64,000 nt of DNA from NCBI GenBank assembly GCA_014706295.1, contig JACSVZ010000009.1:38929268-38993267 (forward strand), written 5' to 3'. Positions 11,230 to 24,440 of this stretch are shown here, piece by piece; positions within the stretch are counted from its first letter, which is position 1, and every line of letters begins with the position of its first letter. The notes below the pieces were generated by a model, which saw nothing but the letters and a program-made list of their open reading frames with translations, was not told where the DNA came from and did not search any database. This DNA comes from Lycocorax pyrrhopterus obiensis. Its lineage: Eukaryota > Chordata > Aves > Passeriformes > Paradisaeidae. The translations under genes were made by a program, and so were the position numbers.

Positions 11230-11513
11230 ACTCCTGGAATACCAGAACGGTTTGGGTTGGAAGGGGCCTTAAAGCCCATCCAGTGCCACCCCTGCCATGG
11301 GCAGGGACACCTCCCACTGTCCCAGGCTGCTCCCAGCCCCATCCAACCTGGCCTTGGACACTGCCAGGGATCCAGGGGCAGCCACAGCTTCTCTGGGCAC
11401 CCTGTGCCAGGGCCTGCCCACCCTCACAGCCAGGAATTTCCTCCCAGTGTTCCATCCCACCCTGCCCGCTATCAGGGGGGAGCCATTCCCCTTGTCCAGT
11501 CCCTCCGGACCCT
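11230..11513 (-). mobile_element. CR1 LINE 3' fragment
   Basis: Minus-strand CR1 of about 285 bp, well preserved, from the tail-proximal 'ggtttgggttggaagggg' to 'gagccattccccttgtcc' at the 5'-truncated end. Its homologous blocks match those of the copy at 33930 closely, so the two look similar in age. Confidence 0.95.
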
Positions 11514-14124
11514 TATAAAATGAAGTGCACCAGCACAATTTGTTTTTTTCAACAACTGCTCTCAGAACTCCAGACAACACTCTGAGAAAAACAGAGGAAA
11601 AATAAATTGGGAAAAACACGCAGCTTCCGCAGGCACTCCCAGAAGATGTGGCAGTTCTCTGGTTCAGAGCAAAATTTCCCTGCTCCTGCTTTTTTTTTTT
11701 TTTTTTGAAGGAGCCTTCATGAATATTGATGGTAAACATAATAACTGCAATACTCAGGAGTATAGTCAACCCATGCTGTACAATTCACATAATTCCCCTT
11801 AAATTAACGGGAGTCCCACGTGTGCCCTGGGCACAGCCTGCACTCCCTGGGTGCATAAACCCAGCATCACACCCCTCTCCCCGGCGGGACAGCTCGGGGT
11901 CAGGCCCTTGTGGGTGCTTTGTCTTCCCTTCATTTTAAGGCTGAATCCAGCTGGCTGGACCTGCGAGCGCTCCTGCACAGCCAGTGCATTGTGCTACGTG
12001 CACACTGGAGTTCAGGTTATAAATTCCCAAGGGATCCTCCTCTCCTCGCTCAGCCCTCAGCACCGGGGGAGCTGCAGCTGCACACCCGGGGCTCACCTGG
12101 CTCGCTGCCCCCCTGTGCAGCTCCCACGGGCTGTGGGGGCTCCTCGGCAGCGGCAGTTCCGAAGGGAGACACAGAGCAGCGGCCAAGAGCAGAGCGGTTC
12201 AAGGACATGTGAATGTCAAGAGAGAAATAGTAATAAGGCCAATAAAAAGGGGCTGAAATTCCGAAGGTGTCTGTCTCATGGAGCATCCCTCGTGGTGTCC
12301 CATGGGACATGTTGGGAGCAGCATCCCTTGGAAAGCTGCAACTGCTGAGCAAGGCATGGATGCACCTCCAGAGAGAGCAAACCTGCCCTGGCCAGGTGAC
12401 TGTCGTGGGCACAACAGCTCCGGTGTCTGGGGCTCAGAGAGGAGCAAGGCTCCCGACATTCCAGCTCATGTTCTCCAGGAAGCTCCCTGCTCTCAGGAGA
12501 GCCACAGCTTCTGCACATCACAGCCACAGCAGCACAACGTCCCCAGCATCCCCTGGCCCCGCTGGGCAGGGCTGTGCCAGGCAGAGCTGCCGGCAGGGAG
12601 GGAAGTGCTCCTGGATGCCAGAGCACCAGGGACACCACCAAACCCAGGTGTGCTGCTGCACCACAGGTCCTGCCCAAGGGATCTGTTCCTCTTCTAACAG
12701 GGCTTTCTGGGAGCTGTGTGTGCAGGATTCCTGGAAAATGGAAGTACCGGGGATGAGCAGAAGTGTTCAGACAGGGCATGGAAATACATTTCAGAGAGCT
12801 TTGCTCAGAAACAGAAAGAAATCCTGTCCAACACACCCTGGTTGTGCTGGAGGAGCCATCCAGGCTCTGGCACCACGGGGCTGCTGCGTCCCCACAGCTC
12901 ACCCAGCTCTCCTCCAGAGCCAGACCTGCTCTGGGCCCCATCCTGTTTGGGAATCACGGGGGTTTGGGGATTTCTCTGCTTCTTTTTTCAGTCAAGAGAA
13001 AGATCTGCATTTTGGAACAATCTCACACAAGTTAACAGCGTGACCTGCGCGGTTCCTGTCAATAGAGCCGGGCTGGTGATCTTTAAAGGAGATTTTCTCT
13101 GGGTGAAGGACAAACATGACATTAGAGTTATCAAACTCCCCGTCTGACAAGGACATATAAATTGTAAATGGTCGGGGGCACTGGGATCAGCCTGTCTCTC
13201 TTCCAGGCGCTTTTCCACCGGTGTGGGGATCTGCTGGGTATCGCCTGGGCCTCGTGCGTGTGCCTGTGGCAGGGACAGGCACCAGCGGTGGCACGGTGGC
13301 TGTGGTGTCCTGCTGCCCACCAGGGCCTGTCCCCACAGAGGGGAAGGACAGGGCTTTGGGCTCGTCCCATGTGTGGACAGGAGCAGCCAAGGCAGTGATG
13401 GACAGAAGGTGACAGCACTAGAAGGGTGCCAGCAGAGAGCCCAGAGCTGTTCTGGCCAGTGAGGCACTTTGAGCCCTGCCCAGACCCCTGCTCCCTCAGG
13501 GACATGGCCAAGGGTAACAGCCAAGGCATGTGTCAAAAGAACCAGCAGGACTAAGCGTAAAAGCCCCCAGGGAGCGCGGGAGCATCAGGATCCCAGGTAC
13601 ACCCTGCTCTTCCCGCCCTGCTGTAAATCTGGGACCCTCGCTGGATTCATCCCAGCTGAGCACAAGCCTGACTGAGATGGATTTAGTCCTTGAACTGTAA
13701 TTAAAAATGAGAATGAAACGAGTGCAGAGTCCACGTGCTTATGCAGATGAAGACACCTCGTCCTGCTCCGCTGGGAGCCGCTGCCCGGCGGGTGGAACAT
13801 CAGCTGCACAGCTGGCAGAAATTCAGTAAAAACCTGGTCTTTAGGGAACCCCCTGCCCATGCTGCTGCCAGGAACCGCTGATGCTCCTGGGTGCTGCTGC
13901 AGGAGCTCTGACATCCACCCTCCTGCCCTGTGGGCAGCCCCTGAGGGCAGCAGGGCCTGGCTGTGGCTGCAGAAGGGCTGCTGGCTGTGGGGTGACACAC
14001 ACAAAAATCAGCCCCTGGTTCTCCCCTTGCCCGTGGTTCATGTGCTCATCGAAGCCAGGCATGTCCCTGGGGTTCCAGGAAGGGGAAGCTAACAAAGACA
14101 ACTTTCCAGTATGAGAGGCTTTAC
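11514..14124. other. Long unique stretch, no gene seen
   Basis: About 2.6 kb without a recognised mobile element. A run of 17 T sits at 11690-11706. The part from 11850 to 14000 is GC-rich, with open frames of up to 258 codons on several frames at once. These show no conserved domain and mutually overlap, so I do not call a gene. Confidence 0.4.
11690..11706. repeat. Poly(T) run, 17 T
   Basis: An uninterrupted T homopolymer after 'ctgctcctgc'. It could be the reverse-strand poly(A) of an old retrosequence, but no retrosequence body was recognised to its left. Confidence 0.9.
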
Positions 14125-14250
14125 CATAGAATCACTGAATCATTTGGGTTGGGAAAGCCCTCCAAGCCCATCGAGTCCAGGCGTTAACCCAGCACACCGT
14201 GCTCAGCACTAACCCATGTCCCCAAGTGCCACATCTATGCAGCTTTAAAT
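14125..14250 (-). mobile_element. CR1 LINE 3' fragment, divergent subfamily
   Basis: The left end is the tail 'catagaatcactgaatcat'. It is followed by 'catcgagtccaggcgttaac' and 'tgtccccaagtgccac', words typical of another CR1 lineage. It is 5'-truncated near 14250. Confidence 0.85.
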
Positions 14251-14879
14251 GAAATCTGCATCTCCTTTCCTGCCTCAGTTTCCCCACCAGTAATACCGGT
14301 TTACCAGTGCTTGTTGTCTATCAGTGTGCCATTAACTACCCATGTTTGCCATTCATTTGGTTTGGAAGGATATATTTGGGAGATGCTGGATGCTGGCAGC
14401 ATCCCTGCCCAGCCAGGTGTGCTTGGCACCAAACGGCCCTGGCACCTGCGGGGGTCCAGCTGGGCTTGATTTATGGCTGCAGGATTAAATAGTTCTTGCC
14501 TGGGATAAAAAAAGGGATCAGCTAAGGAGCAAACAAAGAGGAAGTGGGAAATCAGAAGTTTGATTATTTCATTTTCCCCCAGGGTAAACTGAGGCACCAA
14601 GTGGAGCACGGGGTCCCTTTCCATGAAGAATGTCACCCTAGCTGTGCAAGGTGGGTGTTGGAGAGGGTGAATCGGGGGGCCCAGCACCCACAGAGACAGT
14701 GAATGTCTTCATCTGCCATGTGCAAGCCATAAAAGGGTTCTGAGAAAATTACGGAATTTATAGCCACAAAAGGAAAAAAAAGGTATAAAGTGTCACTTCT
14801 ATATAAAAATGTTGCTGTCATCGTCAATGTATGTAATTCCCTCCACAAAGAGGTATATGCATCATTTATAAGTCTTGTA
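14251..14879. other. Unique sequence, no gene seen
   Basis: No coding or repeat signature apart from AT enrichment towards the right end. Confidence 0.4.
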
Positions 14880-15118
14880 AACCTCTCATATATATATTTT
14901 ATATATATACACACATATATATGTATTTTATATTGTTATCCATATATATATTATATATAGAAATATATATATATGCATTTTCTATATTATTATCCATATA
15001 TATATTTTATAGGTATACAGATACATATGTATGTATTTTCAATATTATTTCTAGAATAATATCAATATATATAAAATATATACAGATATAGATATAGATA
15101 TAGATATAGATATAAATG
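14880..15118. repeat. AT-rich satellite-like tract with internal duplication and (AGATAT)5
   Basis: Alternating ATAT DNA. A segment of roughly 60 bp containing 'ttatccatatatatat' occurs at 14935-14951 and again at 14990-15006, showing internal duplication. Five AGATAT hexamers end the tract at 15084-15114. The self-complementary ATAT runs could extrude cruciforms. Confidence 0.88.
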
Positions 15119-16890
15119 TATTTTCTAATGAATTACAAGGAAGGCCGTCACGTTCTGCCTTTTCCCAGCCCTGGCCCTTTATCAATGCTACTCACATTTA
15201 ATTAGTAGACATTTCTCCTTCCTGAGCATATTTACTTGAATTCCTTGTTCCTACGGCAACCCAGCCACCGCCGCCGGAACAGCCCAGCCCAGCCTAAACC
15301 AGGAATGGAGATTAACGAGCAGCCTCAATATTCAGATTATACAGCAAAGACCGAGCCCGGGCGTCCTTACAAAGCAGGCTCAGCTGCGGCGCTTATTCCA
15401 AGGAGCCTGTTCAAGCAGATCTGTGTTTATCCAGGGGTACCTGTGGTATCCAGCCTGGGGAGACAGCTCCTTCAGCCCTAAATTCTCAGTAATTTGCTAT
15501 CAACTCAGGTAAAGGCATTTATTTATTTATTTATTTTTATTAATTACAGTCCATTTTCATTTTAAAACACCCAGTGCGGGAATAGCTGAACAATGTCCAA
15601 ACCACCCCTGCTCAGCGACGCTTTCCTCACTGCTGCAGCTGCAGGTTTCAGGCACGCAAAATACCTGAATTTCCTGGTGGCACTGCAGCTTCCAGAACAG
15701 AAAATATCCCTTAAGAGGGGACGCACACACTGCCACTGCTACTGCCATTCTCGTGTAGGATTTCCTCACCCCGTGTGCACACTGAAGGCAGATGTTGGAA
15801 GACTGATTTGAGATAAATATTCAACAATTCTTCTCCTTTTAGTTTAGAAATGTCCCTTATTTTTTTGACTGATAAAGGAAAACGCAGTGTAAATTAAATA
15901 AAGAGGGAAGGGATGTGTGTAAATTAGAGCGAGAAGCATCTCATTTAAACATTTTTAAAGCTTAGCGGTTCCTGATGCTTTTCAAGGAAAAGCACAGTCT
16001 AAATGCTCACACACCTTCTATTTTCAACCTGGTGTGCACAGTTTAACCCTGGAGCAGACAGCTCTTGTTCAAAGACAGGTACAAAGTGTTCGATAAAATA
16101 AATAAATAAAATAAATAGAATTAGTAGCAGGGCACCAACCACTGGGAAGCATTAATTTTCACAGATCTCCAAAACGCATTATGGATTTGGAGGTTAAGTG
16201 TGTGCCTGTCCTTACAGGGAACATTCAGGTATTCTGGGGAAGGTCTTGGGGTGAGGAGACAGCATGGGGGGCTCTGGGTGTGCTGAGCAGGGACAGGGAG
16301 AGACCCCCCCCACAAGGGGTCCAGCAACAAGTCCAGCACAGGAGCCTCCATGGGGCTGGCTCTGGCACCAGTCTCAGGTGAGTATTTGGGTGCCAATCCC
16401 CTGGTTTGGAGTGTGAGCCAGACTTTCATAGGGCTGGGCTCCCTCACCTCTCCCTCCCTGCCTGGTCCCCCCAGCACTGCCCTGCAGCTGCTCCCCCTGG
16501 GACAATGCCCTAGGGGCACCCACGGAGCTCAGAGAACACCCCCAGGGAGGGCATTGCCTGTATTTGTCCTCACAATGCCACGAGTTTAGAGCCCCAAAAT
16601 CATCACTTTCACAAAAGTAACTCTGGGGTGCAATCAACCACTGCAAACACCCTCCACAGCCTTTCCAGTGCCTTTGGCTGCAGAGTGAGGGGCAAGAAGA
16701 GGTGGTATTTTTATGCATTATTTCTGTCTTCCCAAGCTTTATCTTCCCCACAAATATTGGCCATCCCAGGAATTAATTAATTTCAGCAACCCAAGAGTGG
16801 GGCAGGCTCTGCAGCAGAGCATGCCCTGAACCCCACAATCCAGGATGTGCTCCCGGGCTTGTTCCGAGTGCCTTTTAATACCAAAGAACA
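15119..16890. other. Unique sequence with short ATTT microsatellites, no gene seen
   Basis: Contains (ATTT)n at 15518-15540 and an AAATA run at 16093-16118. Otherwise it is unique DNA. No gene is apparent. Confidence 0.45.
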
Positions 16891-17290
16891 CAACAACTTA
16901 AATGCCATCCCCTGGTTTTATGAAAAAGCAATATAGGAGAGTAAATAGGGCAAATACCAACAAGGCAGGACACGCGAGTCGAATCGAACAATAAATTCAT
17001 ATAATATCACTAAATCGAAGAGCCAGGCAGTGTCTGAGAGCTCCTTTCCCTTTCTGGAGAGCCTAGCAGCTGAGCACATGGAATAACCCATTCTCCTTGC
17101 CCATTAACAACAACAATCAAGGCTGGATTAAACCTCTTCAAATAATTCTCCAAGTAGAGATAAAGCATAAAAGAGAGAGGGAGAAAAAAATCCAGCGTAT
17201 CCTTTCGCCGCTGGTAATAAGCTTACGCCTGGAACAGACTTGTTAAATAATTAGAGTTAAATTACCTCCTCTCCTACCACCACCTTTCCC
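16891..17290. promoter_or_regulatory. Candidate conserved non-coding block
   Basis: AT-rich and repeat-free. It holds ataaattcatataat at about 16990-17004, a taataagctt word near 17214-17223 and ttaaataattagagttaaatta near 17242-17263. The style resembles developmental regulatory DNA, but conservation is untested. Confidence 0.22.
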
Positions 17291-17545
17291 AGCTTCACCT
17301 CTCTAAGTTGTGGTTTAATGGAGAGGGATCAGTGTGGGGACACACGGGAGTGGAGGGTGACACCTCGCTCGGGGCAGGTGTGGCGGCTTTCAGGTGGAGC
17401 TGGTGATTCCTGGTCCCCAGGGACCCGGAGCAGCTCCAGCTCCCAGCACCCAGCACCCCATGGATGCGCTTCCTGCCTCACACACACCCTGGGACCCACC
17501 GCCTGCCAGAGCCCAGCCCAGGTCCCTGCTCGGAAACAGAAGGCA
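17291..17545. other. Unique sequence, no gene seen
   Basis: A GC-rich spacer between two AT-rich blocks. Nothing was recognised. Confidence 0.4.
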
Positions 17546-17960
17546 CAAAAAAAGGAATTGAGATTTGCAGATCTGATAATGAGCCAGTTAATGACATAAA
17601 TGATACCTCAAGAACCTCACTAAACCATCCAGGTCCTACAATTTAATCTGTAATAAATACTCCTGCATCATTGCGAGATGGCTGCTCATAATGGCAAATG
17701 AAATATGCTGGTATGATAGGTACAATAAATCTGGATTTTCCTATGGTTCCCTCAGGCTAGAACAATATGTAACCAGAGTGCGCACTGTCAGGATGAGCAG
17801 ATCTCAAAGCCATCATAAAATCTAAATGGGGACTAATTAGGAGGCCCTTCCCTTCTAGAGTTACTATTTCTATTGACATTTTCCATGCATGAGCCCCTCC
17901 ATAACATCATAAGTCACCAAGATAAGAACTCCCTAGATTATAGGGAAAAAGCTTTAATGG
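17546..17960. promoter_or_regulatory. Candidate conserved non-coding block
   Basis: Repeat-free, motif-dense DNA: gataatgagccagttaatgac at about 17574-17594, tacaatttaatctg, catcataaaatc and a TAATTAGG word at 17834-17841. It is continuous for about 400 bp without low-complexity runs, as expected of constrained sequence. Function is inferred only. Confidence 0.28.
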
Positions 17961-18781
17961 AGAAGTTGAACTCAAAGGCGATGCATAAATTTTCCTTCTG
18001 ATACCCCGGGAAGTCTGTGTTCAGTACTTTCTTTACAAACTTTCCTCCCCAGTGCCAGCTGCTGCTCTGTCCGGCCCTGTCCCTGATCCCACCCTTTTCC
18101 AGGCACAGGCACCTTGGGATGCAGCACAAGGAGACCCCGAACGCCCCGCGCCCGGCGCCCGGGAGGGCATCGCCCTCTGCACAGCCCAATGCCTGCTGGA
18201 GGGCCAGCGAGCCATGGGGCACAGGGAGGGGGAGCCCCCGTGGGGGCCACAGGTGGCCTCAGTAGCCCCAAAGGACACAGGCAGCTCGGCGTGGGATGGG
18301 GCACCTGCACTGCCAGGGCGCTGGGCGAAGTGCCAGGGGGAAATGAAAGTGAGGGAGCCAGGACGGTCCGTGGGGCATGGGCCGGGCAGCAGGGCCGAGC
18401 CGGGGCTGCAGCAAAGGGGCAGCAGCTGACCAGGCCCTTGTCCTGCAGCAGGGCATGGCCCGGGAATGGCAGCACCCCGAGGTGAGGCTGGGTGTGCCAG
18501 CCCGAGAGCACCCCTGTACCCCGGGGCACCTCCTCATCCCCCTGCGGCCACCACACCACCCCGGGAATCGCCTCAGGCCCAGCCTCCAGCGGCAGGATTT
18601 AGGAATCATCCTGCCATCATGACCGCGGAATCCCAGAATCCCGGAATCCCAGACTGGGGGTGTCACCCTCTGCCCTGCTCCCGCCTGCCCAGTTACACCC
18701 GACCTGATGCTTCTGTGTACTGGGGCACCAGAACAGAGATGTTCTCCTCAAGGCTGTCCAACCCTGCAAACTGGGAGTGCC
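17961..18781. other. Unique GC-rich sequence, no gene seen
   Basis: GC-rich DNA with many overlapping open frames on both strands (up to 195 codons). Their composition is that of GC-rich non-coding DNA. A short triplication of 'cggaatcccagaat'-like words occurs at 18627-18655. Confidence 0.4.
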
Positions 18782-18880
18782 AAGTGGAAGGTGTCCTTGC
18801 CCCTGGCAGAGGGAGGAATGAGATGAGCTTTAAGGTCCCTTCCAACCCCAACCATTCCAGGATTCTATGATTTCATGAAA
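18782..18880 (+). mobile_element. CR1 LINE 3' fragment
   Basis: The final roughly 100 bp of a plus-strand CR1, ending in 'aggattctatgatttcatg'. It is strongly 5'-truncated. Confidence 0.92.
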
Positions 18881-21847
18881 TTGCAGGAAAAGATGCGAGA
18901 GTGTGATGTGTGCCAAGCATGTCATCAGTGAGTTATTCTTTTGTAATCTTAGTAAATAAAATTAAAAAAAAAAACTATGAGCTTTTACAAGTATTTTCCT
19001 CCTTGCATACATGAAAAATAAGAAAACATATAGGAAAAAAACTGTAGCAAGGTAACTTGCATTGCAGGGAACACGTAATGGCTCCTGCTGTCGATCACAT
19101 TTGCCTTCACCTACAAGGGAAGACCTAATAACAGAATTATCAGGCCCCTTCTCACTCATGAATAATAATGCCATAAAGGCTTCACAAATTGAGGGGTTCA
19201 GGGCTAACCCTCCCACTGCTGGAGCCGGCAATCCCTTGCTTTTCCATGGTTTTGGTGATCTGAGGTGAGGAGCCAGCCAGCAGCAGCCAGACTGCAATTC
19301 CACAGGAGCTTCAACCTCATCCAAATGTTGGAGTTTTCACATTTGATCTTCAAATGCACATTATATTCTTGGAAATTACTGACGTAGGTAAACAAGCATT
19401 TCCTCAACAACAGCACTCCTGGAGGATGAGTCTAAATACCCTTTCCTCAACTTTGTGTTTGCACAGAGTTATACAGGGGAAATGAGCCTTCGGAGAATTA
19501 TTAGAGGGCAAACGAGAAGCAGCCAAGTTTATGAAAAACTAGCACACGAATGACTGAGAGGATAGAGATCTATATCCTAAGTCAACTCCAGCTCCAGCTC
19601 ATTTTTTTTTGAAGGAGAAGCATTGGCAGGTGTGATTTATTCTGTATTTTCTAGCAGGGTGTCGTTGAGGAGGGGACCTGCTCCCTCATTCCCCAGAAGT
19701 AACTCAGCAAGGGCCCTTGTTGCTCCCAGTAAGAAGAGATGAGGAGGAGAGGTGACCACTAGCTGCAGCGCACGAGGGGTCCCCGTGTGGCCGGACCCCC
19801 CAGTCTCCCTGTGCTGCAATTCCCTGTGCTCTCACCATCCCTTCTCCCTCCTCTCCGTCACCAGCCGGGTGCCACAGCCATGGCAATAAATGCACAGTCC
19901 CATCCCACACTCCTCATCCAAGATTCTGAGGAGACTCTCCAAGACCTGCATTTGGAATTGCAGTCAAGATTTCCCGGGCAGAGCCATTTTCACAAAGTTA
20001 TGCTCAGATCCTCTGCAATGCCGGTGTATAAATATCAAACACACACCAGCTTTTCACTAAAATGGTGTGAATTCAGGGAAATCAAGATGAAATATATGTA
20101 GGATTTAATGCAGCACCACTTCTTGGTCAAATAGCAGTTGGGTTTAAATGGATCCAGAAACTCTTCCCTTGAAGATGCATGAAGGAGCAGCAGCACTTTG
20201 TTCAGCAGGATCCCTGGAGCTGCAGCAGGCCTGCTCAGGCCTTTTATTCCAAATATTCCCTTCACGGGCTTACACTGTGCAAATGAGGGTGGGTGGGTTT
20301 GTTCAGTGGGAGAAAGTAATTCAAACCCAGCAAAATCAATAGGAAAATTCATGAGAGATCTCTCCCGCCAGCCATTTGCTTCTGCTTTTCCCATGGCTGC
20401 TCCCGAGGCAGACATAGGAACCACGGCCACATTCCCCCCAGCAGCTCAGGCTGCTGGATTGGGGCATGGCCCCGGGACTGTGCCCAGCACCGCTGCCCAC
20501 CAGGGATGTGCCAGGAGCAGCTGCAGCTGCACACTGACTTTGTACCCAGAGAGCTCTGACCACAAGGAAACCCAAGCCCCCCAAACTCTGGTGAAAACGC
20601 TGGTGCATTTTTTTCTTGTCACCCCCGAACGCACATAGTGTGTGCAGAGGCTCTGGAGACTGCTGAGGGTGCCGGAGCATTTCCCAACTTGCCTGCACCC
20701 AGAGGAGGCACCTCTGCTCCCAAACGAATCCCAGCTGGACATTGCCAAGGAGAATGATTTATCAACAGATATAAATCAAACTGACTGTTTAGCAGTGCTG
20801 ATTATCTGGAAATGAGAACTTCTGGAAGCACGGCCGCATCCAAACACGACAGCTCCATATCCGCCACCGCGGCATGGCAGAACTCATTTAGTCACTGCAC
20901 CCATCTGTGTGTGCCCTTTCGTCCCTCCGAAGAGTCAGAAATTGGGAAGAAAAGACTTTTATCTCATAATAAGGATAATCCTATTTCATATGCAACAAAT
21001 CTCCCATCCTGCCTGTGCAATTTGGGACCGCACCGTTGGACACGGGCAATGCATCACCGCGGTGCCCACGGCGCGGCACAGCCAGGGCGTGCCACGGAGG
21101 GCGTGGGGCATCGCCAGCCTTTGGGGGTCACACGTCACCCATCCCCATCCTTCCTAAAAGTTAATCAACAGCTGGGCTGGGTGTACAGTGGCGGTGGGAA
21201 AGGGGCGAGCGCGGCTCCCGAGGGCACGGAGTGGCCCCAGCTCGGCGATGGGGAGTCGGTGCCATGGCCCATCCCCTGGGGCTGTGCAGAGCTCAGAGCA
21301 GCAGCCGCTGCATCCCTGCATACCAGGAGCCGTGGGAGTGCCAGGTGACAGCAGCAGGACGCTGTCCCCAGTGTGGGGCCACCCTGCCCCCGGTAATGTG
21401 CCACTCAATTGCCACAAAGCTGCTGAGCAATTCACTGCAGTGCACTCAGCACAAGGAGCAGGGAAGGGGCAAAGCTTTGTCGGGAGCAGCACCGTTATTA
21501 TTATTATTATGACTATTTAAAGAGCATCCCAGATGTGTTGGCACTTTACGGACAAAAATAATGGATGGGCCTTGGCCCCTGAAGCTGAAAATAGCACAAG
21601 CCCAGCCCCAGACAACAATGAGAGAGCCTGTGGAGAGCCAGAGTGAGGCTCTCACGAAAGAGCAGGGGTTGTACCTGTCCTCACCTCTGCTCTGCACTGA
21701 CCTGCTCCGACTGCCACCACAAGGAGTGTTTTTCCCTGATTTTCACTAAACATCCAGTAGCAAGGATGGGATAGTGGTTTGAATTATCTTCTGTCTCTCT
21801 CTAGACCTGAAGATAGTGTGGGTGGAGGAGTCAGATGCATCAGCAGT
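18881..21847. other. Long unique stretch, no gene seen
   Basis: About 3 kb of unique DNA. AT-rich parts at 18940-19160, 19320-19570 and 20740-21010 could hold regulatory elements. A (TTA)n run lies at 21495-21510. No element family or exon was recognised. Confidence 0.4.
21495..21510. repeat. (TTA)n microsatellite
   Basis: About five TTA triplets in a row between 'caccg' and 'gactattt'. It is short and simple. Confidence 0.85.
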
Positions 21848-22113
21848 GACACAGAGGGGGAATGGCTTCCCACTGCCAGAGGGCAGGGTCAGATGGGAGA
21901 CTGGGAAGAAATCCTTCCCTGTGAGGGTGGTGAGACCCTGGCACAGGGTGCCCAGAGAAGCTGTGGCTGCCCCTGGATCCCTGGCAGTGTCCACGGCCAG
22001 GCTGGACAGGGCTTGGAGCAATCTGGGACAGTGGAAGGTGTCTCTGCCCAGGGGATGAGAACAGGATAGGCTTTGAGGTCCCTCGCAACCCAAACCAGTC
22101 TGGGGTTCTGTGA
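21848..22113 (+). mobile_element. CR1 LINE 3' fragment
   Basis: Plus-strand CR1 of about 265 bp, from 'acacagagggggaatggc' to the shortened tail 'ctggggttctgtgaa'. The terminal tail units have been lost. Confidence 0.94.
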
Positions 22114-23930
22114 AGTTGCTCTGTGAAGAGGTGCCCGGTGGGGATGGGGGTGAGCAGGGACAGGAGCTCAAGGATCCCACCCAGGGTGACCAAGCCCTCA
22201 GTGTTTTCAGGCTGTGCACTGGCTTTGCCCTGTCTGAGGCCACAGGGTTGGCATTCGGGCACTTCTCCACACCAGGACCTGTGGTTGTGTCAGAGCAGTT
22301 GGATGGCAGAACCCACTCTGCTCAGCACCAGGACTGGGATCCAAACCTCAATGCAAGCCCAGCCCAGAGCATATGTGAGGTAGAGATAGCTTCCTACAGC
22401 TTTTAATGAGTTGTGGATTGGGTGCCAGGCCATTCCGGTGCTGTTTTGTGAAATTACTTAGATTTATGTCTGGCTATGTAATATCAGCCTGGAAAAAAAA
22501 AAAGCCTTGCCTCTGCTCGGCTCGGTGTGACGGTGTCACTGCTGCTGCGTCCACCCAAAGATTCTAATTTTTTATCTTGTTCATTTTTTCCCCTTTGCAC
22601 TGATTATTTTTTTCTAATTTGGTGATCTCAGCGAGATGTTTGGGATGCACTTGACAGAGCATAATATATCACCTGTCGAGAGACCCCGGCCTTAAAAAAG
22701 TGGGAAAATTACTGGTATAATTACAGAGTAAACACTTGTCCGGGAAGGGAACGCCTCGGAGCTGGGGTGCTGTTCCCTCCGCCGGTGCCAGTCCGGCCAG
22801 GGCTGGAGCCCAGCGTGCAGCACTGAGGCCAGGCTGCCCCGCGGCTCCGAGACGCCAGAACTGATTGTTTTAATACCAAAGTGACACCAAAGGGGGTCAA
22901 GTAAATAAATATGCATGTCTCACCAGTGCAAAATAATAAAATTCCAATGTGTGCAAGCCTGCTTGTTGAACATATGTTTGCAGCACGGCTAAGCCATCTG
23001 GCTCAATGTCAAGCATTTACACCAACTGCAGTCTTACACTACCTGACAGCAGAAAAGCTTTATTCCCCTGGTGTTTGGGCACAAATGGAGAAATATTATT
23101 GAAATGATTATCTGCATCAAGACTCAGATTTGGTTTGACATTTAGCTGGCTCTGTTTAATCCAAAGGGTTGTCTGAATGAATAAAGAGAAGGGTTCCTCC
23201 AGAAGATGCTGCGAGCAGCCAGGGAAAGCCAAATGATTAATGAGACTGAGAGGCTGGGTGGACCCTGCCCACCTCCACCCAGACCTCGGTGCCAAGAACT
23301 GCATCGGAAATCAGGCTGAGGCTTCTGGAGCTTGTCAGGAGGATGCTCACGGCTGAGGGGCTCTATTTTCGGACCTTAAGAAAACAACAGAAATGAGTAC
23401 GTTGCTCCCAGGCGGGAAGGAAAGGTCCGTGTCCTAATTAAACACAATCGCTGAGAAGTCGCAGGTCCCCACCGTGCCTGGCTGGAGCGGGATGCGCTCA
23501 GACCCCGACCCGGCGCAGACGGGGATGCTGGGCGGGGGAGCCCCCTCCCGCACAGCCACCAGCCCAGCACAGGGCGCTGTCGGCAGCACGGCCCCCACCG
23601 AGGGCACCTTCATCCCAAACGGGATCCCTTTTCTCAGAGAAGCCTCCCATAACACAGGAGCGAAAGGAAAAACAACCCGCAAAGTTTGGGGTGAGCTGAC
23701 AGGAGCCGAGTGGGAGCAGGAGCCGTTTGAACTCAGGGGCTTGCTGAAGGCTCAGTCTGACAGAGACAAATTCATCCCAGAAACCAGATATACTGTATTT
23801 TAAAATGAAATGGGATAGAATGCCAGGCACAGGGCTCTGAGCAGCGTCACGGTCCACAAAATGCCTCTTTGGGAGCACCAAAGCACAGCCTCTTCCTGTG
23901 CCACGGCACAGCAGCCTGCCCGCGGCTTTC
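22114..23930. other. Unique sequence, no gene seen
   Basis: Contains an A run at 22493-22503 and an AT-rich part at 22560-22740. No gene or transposon was recognised. The GC-rich segment 23400-23700 has only short overlapping frames. Confidence 0.4.
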
Positions 23931-24440
23931 CCTTTCTCCTTTATATCTCCACTTCTGATTGTTGATTTGGATTTAAAATTAATTTGGTGATTTGAGTTTA
24001 ATAAGAATGTTAGACATGATTTCCTTCTCACTCTTACTTTTAATTAACTTTTTAATTGAGATTTAAATGAATTCTAATGAACAGAATTGGTAGCCTAATT
24101 GATTTGTTGCACAGCGTGGGGAGGGATCAGTATGCCAGCAGCATTTTGATACATTACTCTGGGACGTCAAACAGCTTACAGGTTAATTTTTTGGCAGAGG
24201 TTACTTAATGGCAGCAGAAAACAATGATTTACGTTGGATTGATTAGTAAACAGTTCCTGGAAAGTGTATGGTCCACGCTGGTTAAACAAACTCCTGGTTA
24301 TGCCTTTGTCACCTTGGCCTCTCCTTGGGAACTCATCTGGGGTTTGTCCAAGGACAGTTTTTGCCCAGAAGTGCCCAGATGCAAACTAGGAGTGACAGTA
24401 TTCCTAAATAAATCCATAATACATTTATTTCCGTAAATAA
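23931..24440. promoter_or_regulatory. Candidate conserved non-coding block
   Basis: An AT-rich unique block with repeated TTAATTAAC/AATTAA-type homeodomain cores at 23975-24060 and ttgttgcacagcg nearby. No low-complexity repetition explains it. It is only a candidate. Confidence 0.22.

Noticed and set aside
12267..13043. 258-codon plus-strand frame, with a 221-codon frame opposite
   Set aside because: Both strands are open over the same bases, composition is unremarkable, and no motif or splice pattern favours either.
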